DNA of 64,000 nt from Nigrospora sphaerica (lineage: Eukaryota > Ascomycota > Sordariomycetes > Amphisphaeriales > Apiosporaceae), in the NCBI GenBank assembly GCA_018287875.1, contig JAGVVL010000001.1, positions 3,472,001-3,536,000 on the forward strand. The letters run 5' to 3'. Made by a program: the position numbers and the translations under genes. Below are positions 13,701 to 26,300 of this stretch, in pieces. Each line of letters starts with the position of its first letter. The stretch's first letter is position 1. The notes under the pieces are model-generated. The model was not told where the DNA came from and did not search any database. It saw only the letters and a list, made by a program, of their open reading frames with translations.

Positions 13701-14144
13701 GAACGGTAGCAAGTCCAGCGTGGCACGCAGCTGGGTACTAGCAGGGGAAATGGGAATGGGCCATGGCCGTATGCGTGTTTCTGCCGCCTATGTTTCAAGC
13801 CCCCAATTGCGCGGTTGTTCGTCCTAGCCGAGATTGGGCCTCGTTTGCTGCCAGACGTCGTCCGAGCACGCCAGCTCGGTCTCGAGACTTGAAGAGGAGG
13901 AGGACATCTTGATGTTGCCGTCGGGATGGACAAGGGACGGCCGAGTCGGACGCAAACCTCCAAGACCCCGGGCAGTCAGCCTGCCTACCGAGTCCGGATC
14001 CGGACACACGCGCAGGGCGAACGCGCAGCCGCCAGGCCCCAAACCTGCAAGATCAGCCTCTCTATCCGAATGCGCTTCCAGCCGTGCCCGTGCGTGCTTG
14101 GCGCCGGCGGGCTTGAGGCAGCATGATTGGTGTCGTGACCCTCT

Positions 14145-14161
14145 GGGGGGGGGGGGGGGGG
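14145..14161 (+). repeat. Poly-G run (17 G)
   Basis: Uninterrupted run of 17 G in a spacer. Length may be unreliable, as such runs are error-prone in sequencing. Confidence 0.9.
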
Positions 14162-15250
14162 CTGCCGGTGGAATGGTGGGCTGGTGGGCTCGGTGCTGGG
14201 GAGGGGCTGCTTAAACGGGCAAGTCGGGCGCCTGATGAGTATGCGCCATGCAGGGTGAAGGGCAAACGAGGGAAGGCCGTCCAGATATGAGCTGGCGCCA
14301 CCGAGTCGGCGCTACTGCCTACACCTAACATCCGTCTCCTTGGTCTGCTCTTCTCCTCCGGCCAGGGCCGCCCCCTCAAACCACCCTTTTCCTCCGTACC
14401 TAGCAAAGAGACGTTTGTTCCTCGTCGGGAAATACAGCGAGGCTATGCGTGAAACCAAACTTTGCCGGCTTTGTCCGTCTATGGTGTGGAATTGGTAAGA
14501 TTTCAGGCTTGCGAAACCGACTCGTGCTCGGATCGAATACCGACGTGGCCGCGCAGGGCGTTGGCCATGGGACCCCCTGTCTCCCTTCTCGTCTGCAATT
14601 GGGGCTAGGCCCAGAAAGGGCGACAAGGAAAGCCCCAGACTTGTTGCATGGAGACGAGCCTCTCGCGCTTCTCCCGGAGCAGGCGGTACATACTGGACTT
14701 CAGAGCAGGCCACGGTAGCTCATAGAAGCGCCCGCGAAGCGACGGGCACCGTCGCAGTGACGGGAGCAATAACAATCACAAAGAGCGGGTACCTGCCCGG
14801 TGGTAACGACGCTTTTTTTTGGTGTAGGTCGTAATATTGGTAACGGGCCTGGGAAACCCTGGCACGCCTGGCAAGCCCAGCTGGACATGGGGCGAAATCA
14901 AACACCAGTTAGCCTGCCCAATGGGACGCGGCCGCGGGGGGTTACCATGATGTAACGTCGATGCCGCAACTTGCGACGGCGCCGACGCCAATGGAGAGGT
15001 GACGAGTAAGTTGGCCGTTTGCCAGCGTCGCCAGAGAAGGGGGGTTGACTAGCTGTCGCTATCGACTGCGTGCCTCCTGTTAAGCACTGCTCGATGGCGC
15101 CCCGCGGGTGGATAGGCGGGTGGTAGGCGTGGTAGGCAGCCCTGCCAGAAGCAACGAAACCAATCTGTTATACTCCTAAATGTGAACCGAGTACAGGGGA
15201 TACATTGCCTACCCTCTTCCTCCGACTGGAGAACAGGGCAAGCCACAGCG

Positions 15251-15282
15251 CTGTCACGCCGTCACGCTGTCACGCCGTCACG
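15251..15282 (+). repeat. Perfect 16-bp tandem duplication
   Basis: The unit CTGTCACGCCGTCACG occurs twice back to back; each unit is itself built of two GTCACG 8-mers. Local slippage product in non-coding DNA. Confidence 0.9.
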
Positions 15283-16180
15283 ACCCGCGTCGACGCAGCA
15301 GCCCGTCGCAACTGTTGGTCGGCGCTGGCCAGGCGGGAGGACACGGAAAAGGAAATCTCCTGGGTCTCACGCCCGTCGCGGCTTGCCGTATGCAGGCGCG
15401 TTGCTCACCGCGAGTCTTTGCGGCGGCACGGCCTGGTTACCTAGGTGTGACTGGCTGGCAGATAGACGAGGCAATTTTGGCAGCCATCCTGACTGCGCAT
15501 GCGAGATGAAGGAGATTGGAGCAAGGACACACAAGTCGACCGTCCCGGGAGTCTCTCTCGGAGATGCGCACTAGTCCTAGCACCCAATGCAAGTCGTATT
15601 TAGATACAGATCCTGGCTCCACAATGAATAACACGCAGCCAGAGGAATGCAGGGTAATCTGGGCGTGCCCAGGTTGCGACTGTTAGCACCGTCAGCCAAC
15701 GACCGACGACTGGTTAGCAGAAGCGACTATGCTGTGCCGGCTCACAGGTCCTTGTCATGGGAATTATGCGTACTGGCCCACTTGTTGTTCTAATCTCTCT
15801 GAACGCCGGCAAATCAAGGCCATGGCCGCCTCTTGGCAGGCACGCTTGGCAGGCCCGCCACCAGGTCGGGTCAGGTCAGCAGCGCGTCAGGTCAGGTCGG
15901 GTCGGATCGATTGTCCTTGTTTTGTTTTCGACGTTGGTTCCCATGGTCCTGGGTGGTATTAGTAGAGTATGCGACTAAGTACTTCCCATACCTTAGGTTT
16001 GGTTTCATGCTTCAGGTTCGAGGACTGGCTCTCGGAATGACCTAGGCATACTGTATATACCCCGTACGTACTTCAGTTAGTCACTGTTCGTAGGTGCCTA
16101 TTTACTGGGTGGCTTTGCCTGGTGTCAGTCAGTGCCAGCCCCGTGCCGGTGGTGGCATTTGTACCCGAGCCTGCCTGCCA

Positions 16181-16229
16181 GAGCGAGAGCGAGAGCCAGA
16201 GCCAGAGCCAGAGCCAGAACCAGAACCAG
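16181..16229 (+). repeat. Hexanucleotide array (GAGCGA/GAGCCA/GAACCA)
   Basis: About eight imperfect 6-mers drifting from GAGCGA through GAGCCA to GAACCA, about 1.1 kb upstream of the gene at 17328. It would read as a Glu/Pro or Gln/Ser dipeptide repeat if translated, but no gene supports that. Confidence 0.9.
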
Positions 16230-17327
16230 CCCAGCAGCCAACCAATGTGCCGCCCACACACCACCACCAACGACGAACCCTACAGGTGGGTAAGTACCCC
16301 CGTTCACCAATGGTTAGGTCAAGTACCTTAATTCAGGTACCGCCCAATTGGCACCCAGCACATACAGAGTAAGGTACACGCACACACTCACACACGCTCA
16401 CATTCTCATACCCGCACTTCCAGGGATCCATTGATGGGGTGGATGGGACGGACACCACACACCTGCACACACGGGCGGCCTTACCTCGCACTCCCATACC
16501 TCTCCGCCCACTCTCCCACCAAGTCTCTCCCTCTGCCCGCAGCCCCGACGCCCGCCCACCCGCCCGCCTGCCCTGCGGGCGCTGCTACGTGCACCACCAC
16601 ATCTCCGTCTCTCCTGCCTTTCACCTCCTCTTCTCCAGTTCCCTCTCATTCAATCCTCTCGAAGGCTTCATCCACAACCCCCCCCTTCTCCCTCCCCAAC
16701 TCACCCAGGCACAAAGTTCCAGTCGCGAATCTCCATCATTGGCAGATTTGCGCTGGTCTTGGCCGTCCGCTCCTTTCAATCACTTTCGAGGAATTCGCTT
16801 TTCTCGACCTTTACTTTCTGTTACCAAGCATTCATCGCCTCCCAATTACGCATACTTACCATTTCCCCCACCCCCATTTGTCGACCTGGACATTGGACCT
16901 CGGTCGCTCGCTAGGAAATCAAAATACCACATCGTCTTCTCCCTGCTTCTGTGCCCCCAGTTGCCAGTCCCGTTCACTCCCGCTCTTGACTCATCGCGTA
17001 CTCACTAGGTAGGTAAGATTTCCGTCATGTGACGCGATTGATCCCCCAGATCCCTCGTTCTCGAACCGCACCGCTCCCGCGCCGCGGAAACTATAACAGC
17101 CTCACTCGGACCACCAGCGCTGTCTTCTCCGGCCCCGATTTCACTGCACGATGCCCACCGCGAGCCGTCCGTCTTCTAACTGTTCTGCAGAATACAGCAG
17201 CTGCCGTGCGACTCGACGACCAACTCCTCAGTCCTGCCAGGGCTTGACTCGGGTTTTCCATGGTATCTGCCGTCTCTATTTAGACGCCTCATTTTTTTCT
17301 GCGCCGCAGCGCGGCTCGGAAACGACA

Positions 17328-20300
17328 ATGGCAGCTGCCTACACGGCAAACAACACGCTGATGGATCCTGGTACAATGGGCGTAGGCCGCCGCCTGGACG
17401 ACGACGCAGCCCAGCCGCGGCACCTCACCATTTCCGGCCCTATCGAAGTTGATCGCCCACTGAGCAGCAGCTCGTCCCTGTCGAGCCAGCAGCCCTCGCC
17501 GCGCTCACCCATGCCGCCGCCCAACCCGCCCTTCGTCTTTCCACGTCGTTCACCGTCAGCCGCCTCCGTCGCCTTCTGGGGGGCCAACAACCAGCGTCCT
17601 CGTTCCGCCATTGAGACCAATCAGAGGCAATTGGACTTCTCTTGCGGACCAGATGGACCCGGCGGCTGGGGAACTCGGGCACGCCGCTCGCCCGCTCTTC
17701 CCGACTTCAGCTTCAATCCCGGCGCTACCCTCAGCCCCGATAGTGCTTCAGACAGCCGCCAACCACGATCCCCAGGCCTTCCAGACTTCACCTTCAACCC
17801 CAATGGACGACATGGCTCCGAAAGCGCCCTCCAAAATCGGCCCGTGTCGCCACTATCTTCGCTGCCGCCGTCAACCCGTGGAAGCCACAGGCGTGGTGGC
17901 AGCGAATTTGTCGGTGGCCACATCAGAAACGGTAACTCTATCACGGTTACAAACACCAGTCCCACCAGACGCGAAAGCCTCCAAGTGTCGCCCTCGCCAT
18001 CTCTCACGCCCGTCGACCCCTCGCCTCAACGACGCGGTCGTCATGCCCACCGTCGATCTGCAGCCATCTCGAGCCACGATCTAAGCATGATTCTCAAACC
18101 CAGCAACAGTCCTAACCCATCGGCGGGTAACAGTGCAGCCACGACTCCTGCCGATCCTAAAGACAAATATCCGCCACTTGCAGAAGCGCCACTGATCGAA
18201 TCTAGGGCTCCTGAGCCGTCCGCGCCTTCCACGCCTTCCGCGTCGAAGTCGGAGGAGAACCCTGTTCATGGTGATGGAGACGAGACTCGGCCGCCATCTG
18301 ACCTCCCCGGTCTAGCCGACGTCACGGACAAACCTACTTCACGTGCGAGGGTGGGATTTTCCGACACGTTGGAGTATATTCCTCGGCCTCTGTCCCTGAT
18401 ATCGACGGATACCACCAGCACCATGGCAGGCCGCACCGGACATTCTGTAACAAGTAGCATCTCCTCCATCATCTCACTCGCGACTTCAACAGCGACATCC
18501 GATCGGGACTTGTCATCCCCACGCGCCGCTTACGCAGGAAAGCAGGGCGACCCGATTTCGGATTCTCGACCCAGTACCGCGGGCGCTGTTCTGGAACGGA
18601 CACCCAGCCTGCACGCCATTATCCTTGACGAGGTCTCGTCGCCTCGAAGGCGTAACTCGATTCCTCTCCTGAACGGCTTGTCACCCACACCCCCGTCAGC
18701 CTCTGAACCAAGCCCCATCAAGACCCCGAAGCGATGGTCTTTCTTCGGCCTTGAATCCCTAGCTCTTCCTGGCTCCCCTGCAAAACCCCGCCCACACAGC
18801 GCAGGTTCCGTCGAAATGGCGACGAAACACTTTTGTCCTGTGGCGCCCTGCACAGAAGCCGTGGCCGTCGAGGGTGCAAACACACGGCCCGATCCGCTAC
18901 CCAAAAAACGCAGTAGCAAGAAGAAAGAGAAAAGAGATAAGAAAGAAAAGAAGGTCAAGCTATGGGCTGGCGCCATCTTGACGCGTAAGCCGAAATCACG
19001 CAAGTCCAGATCTGGACGCCGACGCTCCATGACACCTCCCATACCACCACGGATGGACCTGGACTTCGATGACCACCCCGGCGAGTACTTCGTAAATTAC
19101 TCGCAACACCCTGCAACTGCGCCCATGGTCATGGTCACGGGCCCTCCCGCCGATGCGGACCTGCCTAGCCCCCGCGCAATGAGCGACGACGAGACGTCTT
19201 ACCCCATGATCGATCTGGATGCCGCCCTCGGCCCTTTCAACACACCATCGGCACGTGATCCGGCCTGGGATGCGGCTCAACGGACCGGCGGTGCTCCCAA
19301 GCGCCAACTTCACAGTGCCGCTGGCCTGCGTGGCTTCTCTGGCCCGGGTATGCACTATCACCGTCGTACCGAAAGCGCTCCGGAGATGCCGCCGTTTGAA
19401 GGGGGTCGAGCTGGCATCCACCGCTTTGGTAGCTCTTCTACAATGGCCGATGTTTTCGAAGAAGACGAAGAGGATGACGATGACGACGAAGCCGCATCCA
19501 GTAGTACTTCGGAAGAGTCGACGACAGACAGTGACAACAAATCCGTATCTGAGGATGCCGCTACCCCCACCCAAGAAGTCGACATAGCTCCGAAACCATC
19601 AAGAGACAGCTTCCCATCGCCCACTACCTTGACTGCCTTTGATCGAAAAGGCAGCGGGGCCAGCCTCGAGGTCCCGCCGCCCGTCTCGCGAGCAAGGACG
19701 AACACGTCGTCTAGCTCACTGCACGAAGAGATCATTTTCAATGCGACGCCCTTCCAACAAGCGGTGGACCAGGGACGAATCTACGAGGCCTATGTCGACT
19801 GCGACTCGGCTGCGCCGTCCCCTCGGCGCATTCTAACGAAAGATTCTTCGCTTGCCGACGTGCAGACCATAAACCTTCCAGCCCCTGTCCTGGCACCGCT
19901 CAGCCCATTCTCAGCGAGTCACGCGTCCTCTTTCCCGTCACCCCGCTCGCCCATGTCCTTCGACCAACACAGAGTGTCAACCGCGCCTTCCTCGGTTGTA
20001 GACGACAATAACTTCCAGTCACTGTTGATGGGAGAACCCGGTCCCGAGGTGGTGCGCATCTCCATCGATATTCCCTCGCTGACGGACAGCACCTCGACGA
20101 TGACGCGGGAAATGAACTTCCCCGGTGTACAGCCAAGAAACATGCCTTTCCACGACCAACGCCCGGCTTCGTTCACATCGACGGCATTTGGCCGCCGGCG
20201 CTCGAGCCTGGCGAGCCTCAGCCGGCTTATCAGCAGCGCCCACGGAGAGCGCAGCAAACTGAGCGTCGAAGTTCCTCTCGAAGCTGATCCAGAGGAGAAG

Positions 20301-20375
20301 CCCAAGGTTAGCCGAAGCAGACGCCTAAGCAAGATGATGCAGTTTTGGAAGCCCAAGGAATCGACAAAGACCTAA
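17328..20375 (+). CDS. Large Ser/Pro-rich, mostly disordered protein, function unknown
   Basis: Single-exon gene of 1015 residues from the ATG at 17328 (context ACGACAATGG). The frame stays open to 17151, but the upstream residues are not needed and the longer pyrimidine-rich stretch before 17328 reads as leader. Composition is dominated by Ser, Pro, Arg and Ala, with many SP and RSP motifs that resemble kinase or 14-3-3 sites. Notable segments: PDFSFNPGA/PDFTFNPNG repeats near residues 125-160; a strongly basic Lys cluster at about 524-540 (KKRSSKKKEKRDKKEKK); an acidic run of Glu/Asp around 705-725; and a C-terminal block (SSSSLHEEIIFNATPFQQAV, then RRLSKMMQFWKPKES). The C-terminal block is not low-complexity and is the part most likely conserved. 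Such genes are often labelled cell wall proline-rich proteins, yet I see neither signal peptide nor GPI signal, so a cytoplasmic or signalling scaffold is as likely. Confidence 0.85.
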   Translation: MAAAYTANNTLMDPGTMGVGRRLDDDAAQPRHLTISGPIEVDRPLSSSSSLSSQQPSPRSPMPPPNPPFVFPRRSPSAASVAFWGANNQRPRSAIETNQRQLDFSCGPDGPGGWGTRARRSPALPDFSFNPGATLSPDSASDSRQPRSPGLPDFTFNPNGRHGSESALQNRPVSPLSSLPPSTRGSHRRGGSEFVGGHIRNGNSITVTNTSPTRRESLQVSPSPSLTPVDPSPQRRGRHAHRRSAAISSHDLSMILKPSNSPNPSAGNSAATTPADPKDKYPPLAEAPLIESRAPEPSAPSTPSASKSEENPVHGDGDETRPPSDLPGLADVTDKPTSRARVGFSDTLEYIPRPLSLISTDTTSTMAGRTGHSVTSSISSIISLATSTATSDRDLSSPRAAYAGKQGDPISDSRPSTAGAVLERTPSLHAIILDEVSSPRRRNSIPLLNGLSPTPPSASEPSPIKTPKRWSFFGLESLALPGSPAKPRPHSAGSVEMATKHFCPVAPCTEAVAVEGANTRPDPLPKKRSSKKKEKRDKKEKKVKLWAGAILTRKPKSRKSRSGRRRSMTPPIPPRMDLDFDDHPGEYFVNYSQHPATAPMVMVTGPPADADLPSPRAMSDDETSYPMIDLDAALGPFNTPSARDPAWDAAQRTGGAPKRQLHSAAGLRGFSGPGMHYHRRTESAPEMPPFEGGRAGIHRFGSSSTMADVFEEDEEDDDDDEAASSSTSEESTTDSDNKSVSEDAATPTQEVDIAPKPSRDSFPSPTTLTAFDRKGSGASLEVPPPVSRARTNTSSSSLHEEIIFNATPFQQAVDQGRIYEAYVDCDSAAPSPRRILTKDSSLADVQTINLPAPVLAPLSPFSASHASSFPSPRSPMSFDQHRVSTAPSSVVDDNNFQSLLMGEPGPEVVRISIDIPSLTDSTSTMTREMNFPGVQPRNMPFHDQRPASFTSTAFGRRRSSLASLSRLISSAHGERSKLSVEVPLEADPEEKPKVSRSRRLSKMMQFWKPKESTKT

Positions 20376-23300
20376 CGGTTGGTTCGAATTCGCTTGAAGA
20401 GCCGCCCATCTCCAGTTATGATGGTCGTACCGGAGCCTCACGCCCCCACCCGCGATGTGAAAACCACAACCAGATAGCACCACTTGGCTCGCGACTGTGA
20501 CGGCTTCGATGGGTTATCTACTATGCTCACTGCCTCGCCCTGCGAATATGATGTCACCAAGGCCCAGGAATTCAGCTCTAGCCGCCAAAAGGGCGCCAGC
20601 GAATTTCTTTCGCGCGCTGGTAGTCTGAACTGCGGAAGGCGGTGTATCCAGATGACGCTCTCTGGTCTGTTGACCGCTCGAGGTAGTCGTCTGGTATCTA
20701 CAAGCTTGCTGCCACCCATTCACCTTGGGTGGGGTGGGGTCTCGTGATAGCATGAAGATGGGCTGTAATCATTGCACTAACCGGGCTTGCGCAACCTTGG
20801 GGGTCACTAGTGCTGTCGCCGTTTTCTCCGAAGAGCAAGGCACATGGCGTACCGCGCAAGAGGCAACGCGCTTGTCTCTGTCCTTGCCACCTCCAGCATG
20901 CTTGGCGTTTGGAGGTGGACTGTAACATCACGGCGGCATTTGCAACCCAGAAAGGGGGAAACTAGAAGAGAGGAAACAGGACCATTCGTCGCCCACGCTC
21001 AGCCAAGTCGAGCCAGGTCCGCCAAGGGGCGGACCGCCGCGTACGGGCTGATGTTCCTGTATGTAGAAATATTAAGTAATAATGAACACATAAGAATACT
21101 GGGCGTGTCTCTTGTCGGGCTTCACAATACGGCTGCTACAAAACGCCGCCTCCACACTGACCGTGTCGCTCCTAGCCAAGTGTGCGACCCACCGATGCAT
21201 GCAATTCGTTATGCGGGCCGGTTGGCCATACATTAGGAACACAGTAACATATGGTGTGATAAGCCACCTGTGCTCGACATACAGCTGCTGCCCTACAGGC
21301 CCTGCTGCCCCGGTAGACACCATGCACTCAACGAACCCGTAGGTACGGACCAGTAGGCATGGGGAGGGGTGTCTTGAGTCCTGTTCCCCTGGAGAGGCGT
21401 CGAAAAGGTTGTGAAACCCACACTGCCGGCTGTTGACATATTTGGTCGGTATGGCTTGTCAAACCATACACGCACCGTCCAACAAAGGAGCTGGGACTTG
21501 GGGTTGGTCGTCGCCGAGTGGCTTGCTCCCTCTGGGTAATAACACCCACCGGCATTGGGGGGGGGCGGCTCGGCTGGTCGGGCCTCCTGTTGCATCTCGA
21601 GCGTCAGCACTCGGTGAGATGTCGAGATGGTGCTGGCGTACCGCGCCCCAGCAGGCTACACAGTGCCAGGGCCTCGAGGAGCAAATCAAACGGCCGGACG
21701 GAAACCAGGCATGCAGCGGGCGCCGTCCGTAATTGGCGTTCGCCTGTGGTGGCCTCGACCCTGGGCGGCGGATTGCTATGGCAGCACACGCAGCCCGCAG
21801 CACTTGCAAGGGCTCACATGGCACGGCAGGGCCCAGTACGGCGCGATCCATATGACGCCAAGCGTGGGACTATCGGTGGCAGACGCAAGCGAGAGATCGG
21901 CGTGCCACCGCTATCTTGTCCAACACCATCAAACGGGCGTCGAGCCGCCAACGGACAGGCCGAGCTCACGACCGCCGGGGCCGGCAGTGCGAGCAAAGGC
22001 AGCCCCGAGGAACCGCGACTCGGTTTCCCAGCGACACGTGCTATGCCGTCATGCGCCTGTCGCGCTAGGGATCGGCGCTGGCGGCTGAAACTCAGTTGTT
22101 CAAAGGCCGTCGCCGGCGACGATCACGGCCCACGGCCGTGACCCATAACATAAGCTCCAGCGCCTAACCTTTGGAGGGGTGGTGGGGAGCGGTGGAGAGC
22201 GGAGCAGCGGCCGGACGACCCTGCAGGACCGGCGCCGTTGGATCTGCAAGAGGCGAGATGTACTTTGTACGCGGAGTAGCCTCCAGCCAAAGGCCGAATG
22301 CTTGTCGACCAGGCCCTCTCCCACACCATCACCACAGTACCCACGACGGCCGGGGAGTTCCGGGACCTACTCGACCTTCCCTGGCTTCGAGACTGTTCGC
22401 GATGGAAAGTGAAGCTTCCGCCAGGTCAGTCTGGACACCCGGGAGGGGCGAGGGGATGCGTCTGCTGGCCAATTTCTCACAGACTAACGGCAGTACGGAC
22501 GATCAACCCATATGAGAATCGTCGATCACGAAGAGAGAGAAAGGGGAGAGGAAAAGGGAGGGGGGAGGAAGAGGTGGGGATGGCCTCTCCACGGCGCTCG
22601 TGGTAGCAGCAGCCGGCCGCTTGCTGAGCCGAGAATGGCGTCGCCCACTCGTGTTAGGACGCACTAGAGCCTTTTCAGCATGCCGAGGATGCCCAGCTGG
22701 GCCATATCGGGTCCGTACGGGCCTGTTGGTACGTACATATACTTGTCGAGTTTCCATGCTCGAGAAATGGATGACACACAACCGCGGTGGGCACGGCTGG
22801 ACTCTGCTATACTATGTATGCGGGGCAGGGTTCAATAAGGCGCGGAGCAGTAGTCGGCTACCACGGGCCCCGGGTGTATTCCGCTCGCCGATACATAAGT
22901 CATGGTGCCATGTTTCAGGGAGGGGGGGAGGCGAAGTAGGCCTCGCGTGGCAGCATTCCAGTGGTTACCTAGCTACTTACCCAGCAGGGCTGAGAGCCGA
23001 CGTTACCGCAGCTTTAGCAAGCTCGGCAAGCAAGCTCGGCAACTCGTCGACTGGAGGTGTGACGAGCGTATTCTTTCAGGACAACGGCGATTATAGCGGC
23101 ACGGCAGTCAAACGTCGGTCCTGTTTAGCACAGTGCTTGGGTTAAACAAGCTGTGGCCCTGGCTGAGGGCCGCAGAGAAGATTGGTAGTGAACACGCTTG
23201 TAGCCAAGCTGTCAGGAAGCCAAACAACTCAGGTGGTCGTTGACCTAAGGCATGTAGTGGGCGACCCGCGTCTCCGCGGCGGCAATGGCAAAAGAGACGG

Positions 23301-26300
23301 GAGAGAGGGGGAGACAAAGAGGCGAGGGAGACGAAAGAGGGTGCGCTGGGTGATATTGATGCAGGGAGGGGTGTACCAAGGATGCCCAGCACTAGCGGCT
23401 GCTACTGCTGCTGCTGCTGACAGCCTCGTCACCTCCAGGGGTTTCGGTAGTGCCAAGCTGCTAATAGTCCATGGCCACGGCCGATCAAGTCGGCTCCGCG
23501 AGGCTGTGAAGGGCCATGGTATGCGGCAGGACTCGGTCTGTAGGTATGGGCTATCGGGAGGGCTTGTCGCATATCGTCCAACAGGCACGGCTTGTGGCGA
23601 ATATGCAAAGAAGGTGCAGCCGCTGGCGAATGGGGAAAAAAGAATTAACAACCAGCGCCGATGGGGTGGCACAAAAGTGAGTGCATCCCGGGCCATCGTG
23701 ATGGGCGGCCTTCCTCCCCCCAACCAACGAAAAAAAGAAACAAAATCCAAGAGGTGGTACAGGCCGGGTCGGTTGAACGTACATATCTAGAGCGGTACGT
23801 ACCCAAGTCGGGCAGACGGACAGGGCTGTTTTTGGCAAACCACGTGGCTGTGAACCTCGGCACGCGATCGGGTACGTTACAGAGTCAGGCGTCTACTATA
23901 TGAAACGTCGCTGTTTCGATAGCGTGGGATGCGCGTCAGTGGGCGTGGTGGAATAACAATCCCGTCCTTCGAGCTTCGCTGGCCCCATCAGCCACGTCGT
24001 GTATGATCGGGCAGGAGGGGGGGAAACGCCCGGCAGGATGCAGAGGGTCAAGTAGCCTGCAGAAACGCCGCCGCCGCCTCCGCCGCCAATTACCCACTAC
24101 CTACTTATGGCTCCAGGCAATCACAAACCACCGGCCCGCGAGATTGTGGAAGGCAAAGCCGCCGATGGCATCGCCGTCCGGCCAGCAACTCTGCGCTGCG
24201 TTATGTCATCCGTAGCGCCACGGCGCGTCCGGCGCGTGCATACAAACGACTCCAACTGTTCACCACGTTCCCGCAGCCTATTACTCGCGCCGGGTGCAAC
24301 GGGGAGGCTGGCGATCGATTACTTCCTTCGCCCCCCTCGCCTCGTGAGGCTATCTGGGGAAGCCGGGCGGTAGTGGCGTTGGGTTGGGGCCGTCCGTTTC
24401 CTCCCATACGAAGTGGTGTTGGATCCAGCCTCTCGAACTTTGCTCTCTCTCCCCCTCCCCCCCCCCCCCCCCCCTTCCCACCTCCGCTGCTGCTTCTACC
24501 CAATAACACAGGCCCATGTAACTTTCCGCTCCCCTCCCAACTTTTCACTTACGAACGCAAAACACACGGTAGGGCTGCAACTGGGGGGCCTCGCGGGGAT
24601 CCCGAGCAGTCCCCCTAGCGGATCGGCAGGGTAGCAACCAGATTGCTTTCCCGAACCGTGCAGCAGCCGGGTCTGGCTCTTGCTCATCCAACGCCCACCG
24701 AAGCACCCGAGGGAACCCACGCTGCTCAGCTCTTCCCTCCTGGACGATCCGGCGACCAGAGGGGGGAAAGAGGGTGTTGGCCCGGGCCTTTGTCACGCTA
24801 AGAAGGACAGCCCTGCCCCGCAGGTAAGCAGGCCATCCCTCCCCCTAGGAAGATTAGTAGTCATATGTCTACAACTATTCGTAGACGTAGGGCGAGGAGG
24901 GTGCTTGCTGGACATTCGTATCTTTGCTCGTTCGCCCGGCATGGAATGGGCCGTGTGGCTGCCGTTGGGAGCCCCCCTTCCCCGGTCGCCAGGCAGCTAA
25001 CTATAGTCTTCTTCGGTTGGATCGCGGGCCCACCGAGATCCGCAGTCTCAGTGGCCCTCCCGGACTCCACGATGGATCAGAGCCCCGTCCAGGACCAGGG
25101 TTGCTGGCCAGGCCAATAGTGACGCGAGGTATCCTCCCCAGGTCCTGTGATTCGCCGGCGCCTTCCGGAAACAAGACCGGCGGCGTCTGCAAGGGTATCC
25201 GGGCCTGTCGTGCTCGTCCCCGGCTCGCGTTTGGCAACAGAAAAATCCCATTCAGATGTACTCCCCGACTATAAGCCTTGACGTCCATCTGAGTGCTCCA
25301 ATGTGCACCAGAGTTTTTAAGGGCGGTAGCTAATGGCTGGGTTAGTAAGCAAGGAGGGCCATTATAGCTTGCTTATTGGCCCATTTCTGTGGCCTCTGTG
25401 ATCTGCTGTCAGTCGATACACACAACCCATGGCCATTTTGGCAGTTAGGCGCGAGCCCGGCCACCATGTGCTTGCTGTATCATGTGCTTGCTGTATGGGC
25501 CCATTTACCTTAGCACTTGGCGAGCTTGGCTACAAAGCAAAAATGCGCTTGGGGTTGTCACCCAGGTACCTAATAGGCGTCCGCCGATCTGTGTGTGTCT
25601 GAATATGCGGGTCTGTGTTTCCAACGGCCCCGTGCACCGAAAAGCGTTTCTGTTACGACCTCAGACGGTGACTATACCGTCTATATCCATCACAGCCGCA
25701 TGGTCAGTCTCGGCAGTTGGCTGGAGATGTTGCCGCTGGACGGGGCGGGCGTGAAGGCCCCAGGCAACAAGAAGCTCTGGTGGAGGGGGGGGGAGAGGGG
25801 GGGGTTTGCACAGCGTAGGCGTAGTTTCATTCTCATCATCTCTCATCTTTTTCTTCCCGTGCGGCATCTGCAACCCTCATTGGCGAGCCTTTCATGGGCT
25901 GCCCTAGCCGTCGTTCCTTTCCACGAAGGAGAATTTTCTTGCTTTCTCGTGCGTGCCCCATATGTGATGTGACCGACAATCTCAGGGTCCGGCCGACCGA
26001 TGTGGCCCGCATAGCGCATTTGGCAGACTTCAGATCGTCGGTGCCTAGACTTGTCTGTCCTGGAAGTCGGGGGAGGGGATGGTTGTCGGACCTGGGCGAG
26101 CTGGGGGCGACCCCGGCAGATACCCCGATGCTTGACCGTGAGGATAAAGGCAAAAAATAAAAAGAATAAAAAACAAGAAACAAGAAAACACAGTTTCCGC
26201 CTGGGCTGGGCAACGAGGCGGCGCGGGGAGCATGGAAGCTGGGTTCCCTGCCTCCGGGGGGGGCACTTTTTGTACTCACTTGCTGCCTCTCTCTCTCTAT

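Larger units (their letters stand above)
10722..17327. other. Long intergenic region (6.6 kb), no gene recognised
   Basis: From 10.7 to about 12.8 kb composition looks lower in GC and nothing coding is convincing. From 12.8 to 16.4 kb there are overlapping GC-rich frames on both strands with Arg/Pro-rich, non-protein-like translations. Identifiable structure is limited to a 17-G run (14145-14161), a 16-bp tandem duplication (15251-15282), a GAGCCA hexamer array (16181-16229) and TAGGTA/TACCTA words (11020, 11946, 16295-16345). The pyrimidine-rich stretch 16480-17000 is probably promoter and 5' leader of the gene starting at 17328. Confidence 0.5.

Noticed and set aside
17151..17327. N-terminal extension of the Ser/Pro-rich protein
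   Set aside because: Open but Cys/Arg/Ser-rich and unlike the rest; the ATG at 17328 has a better context.
20376..20400. GGTTCGAATTC just after the stop of the gene at 17328
   Set aside because: Resembles a B box but lacks an A box and stem pairing.
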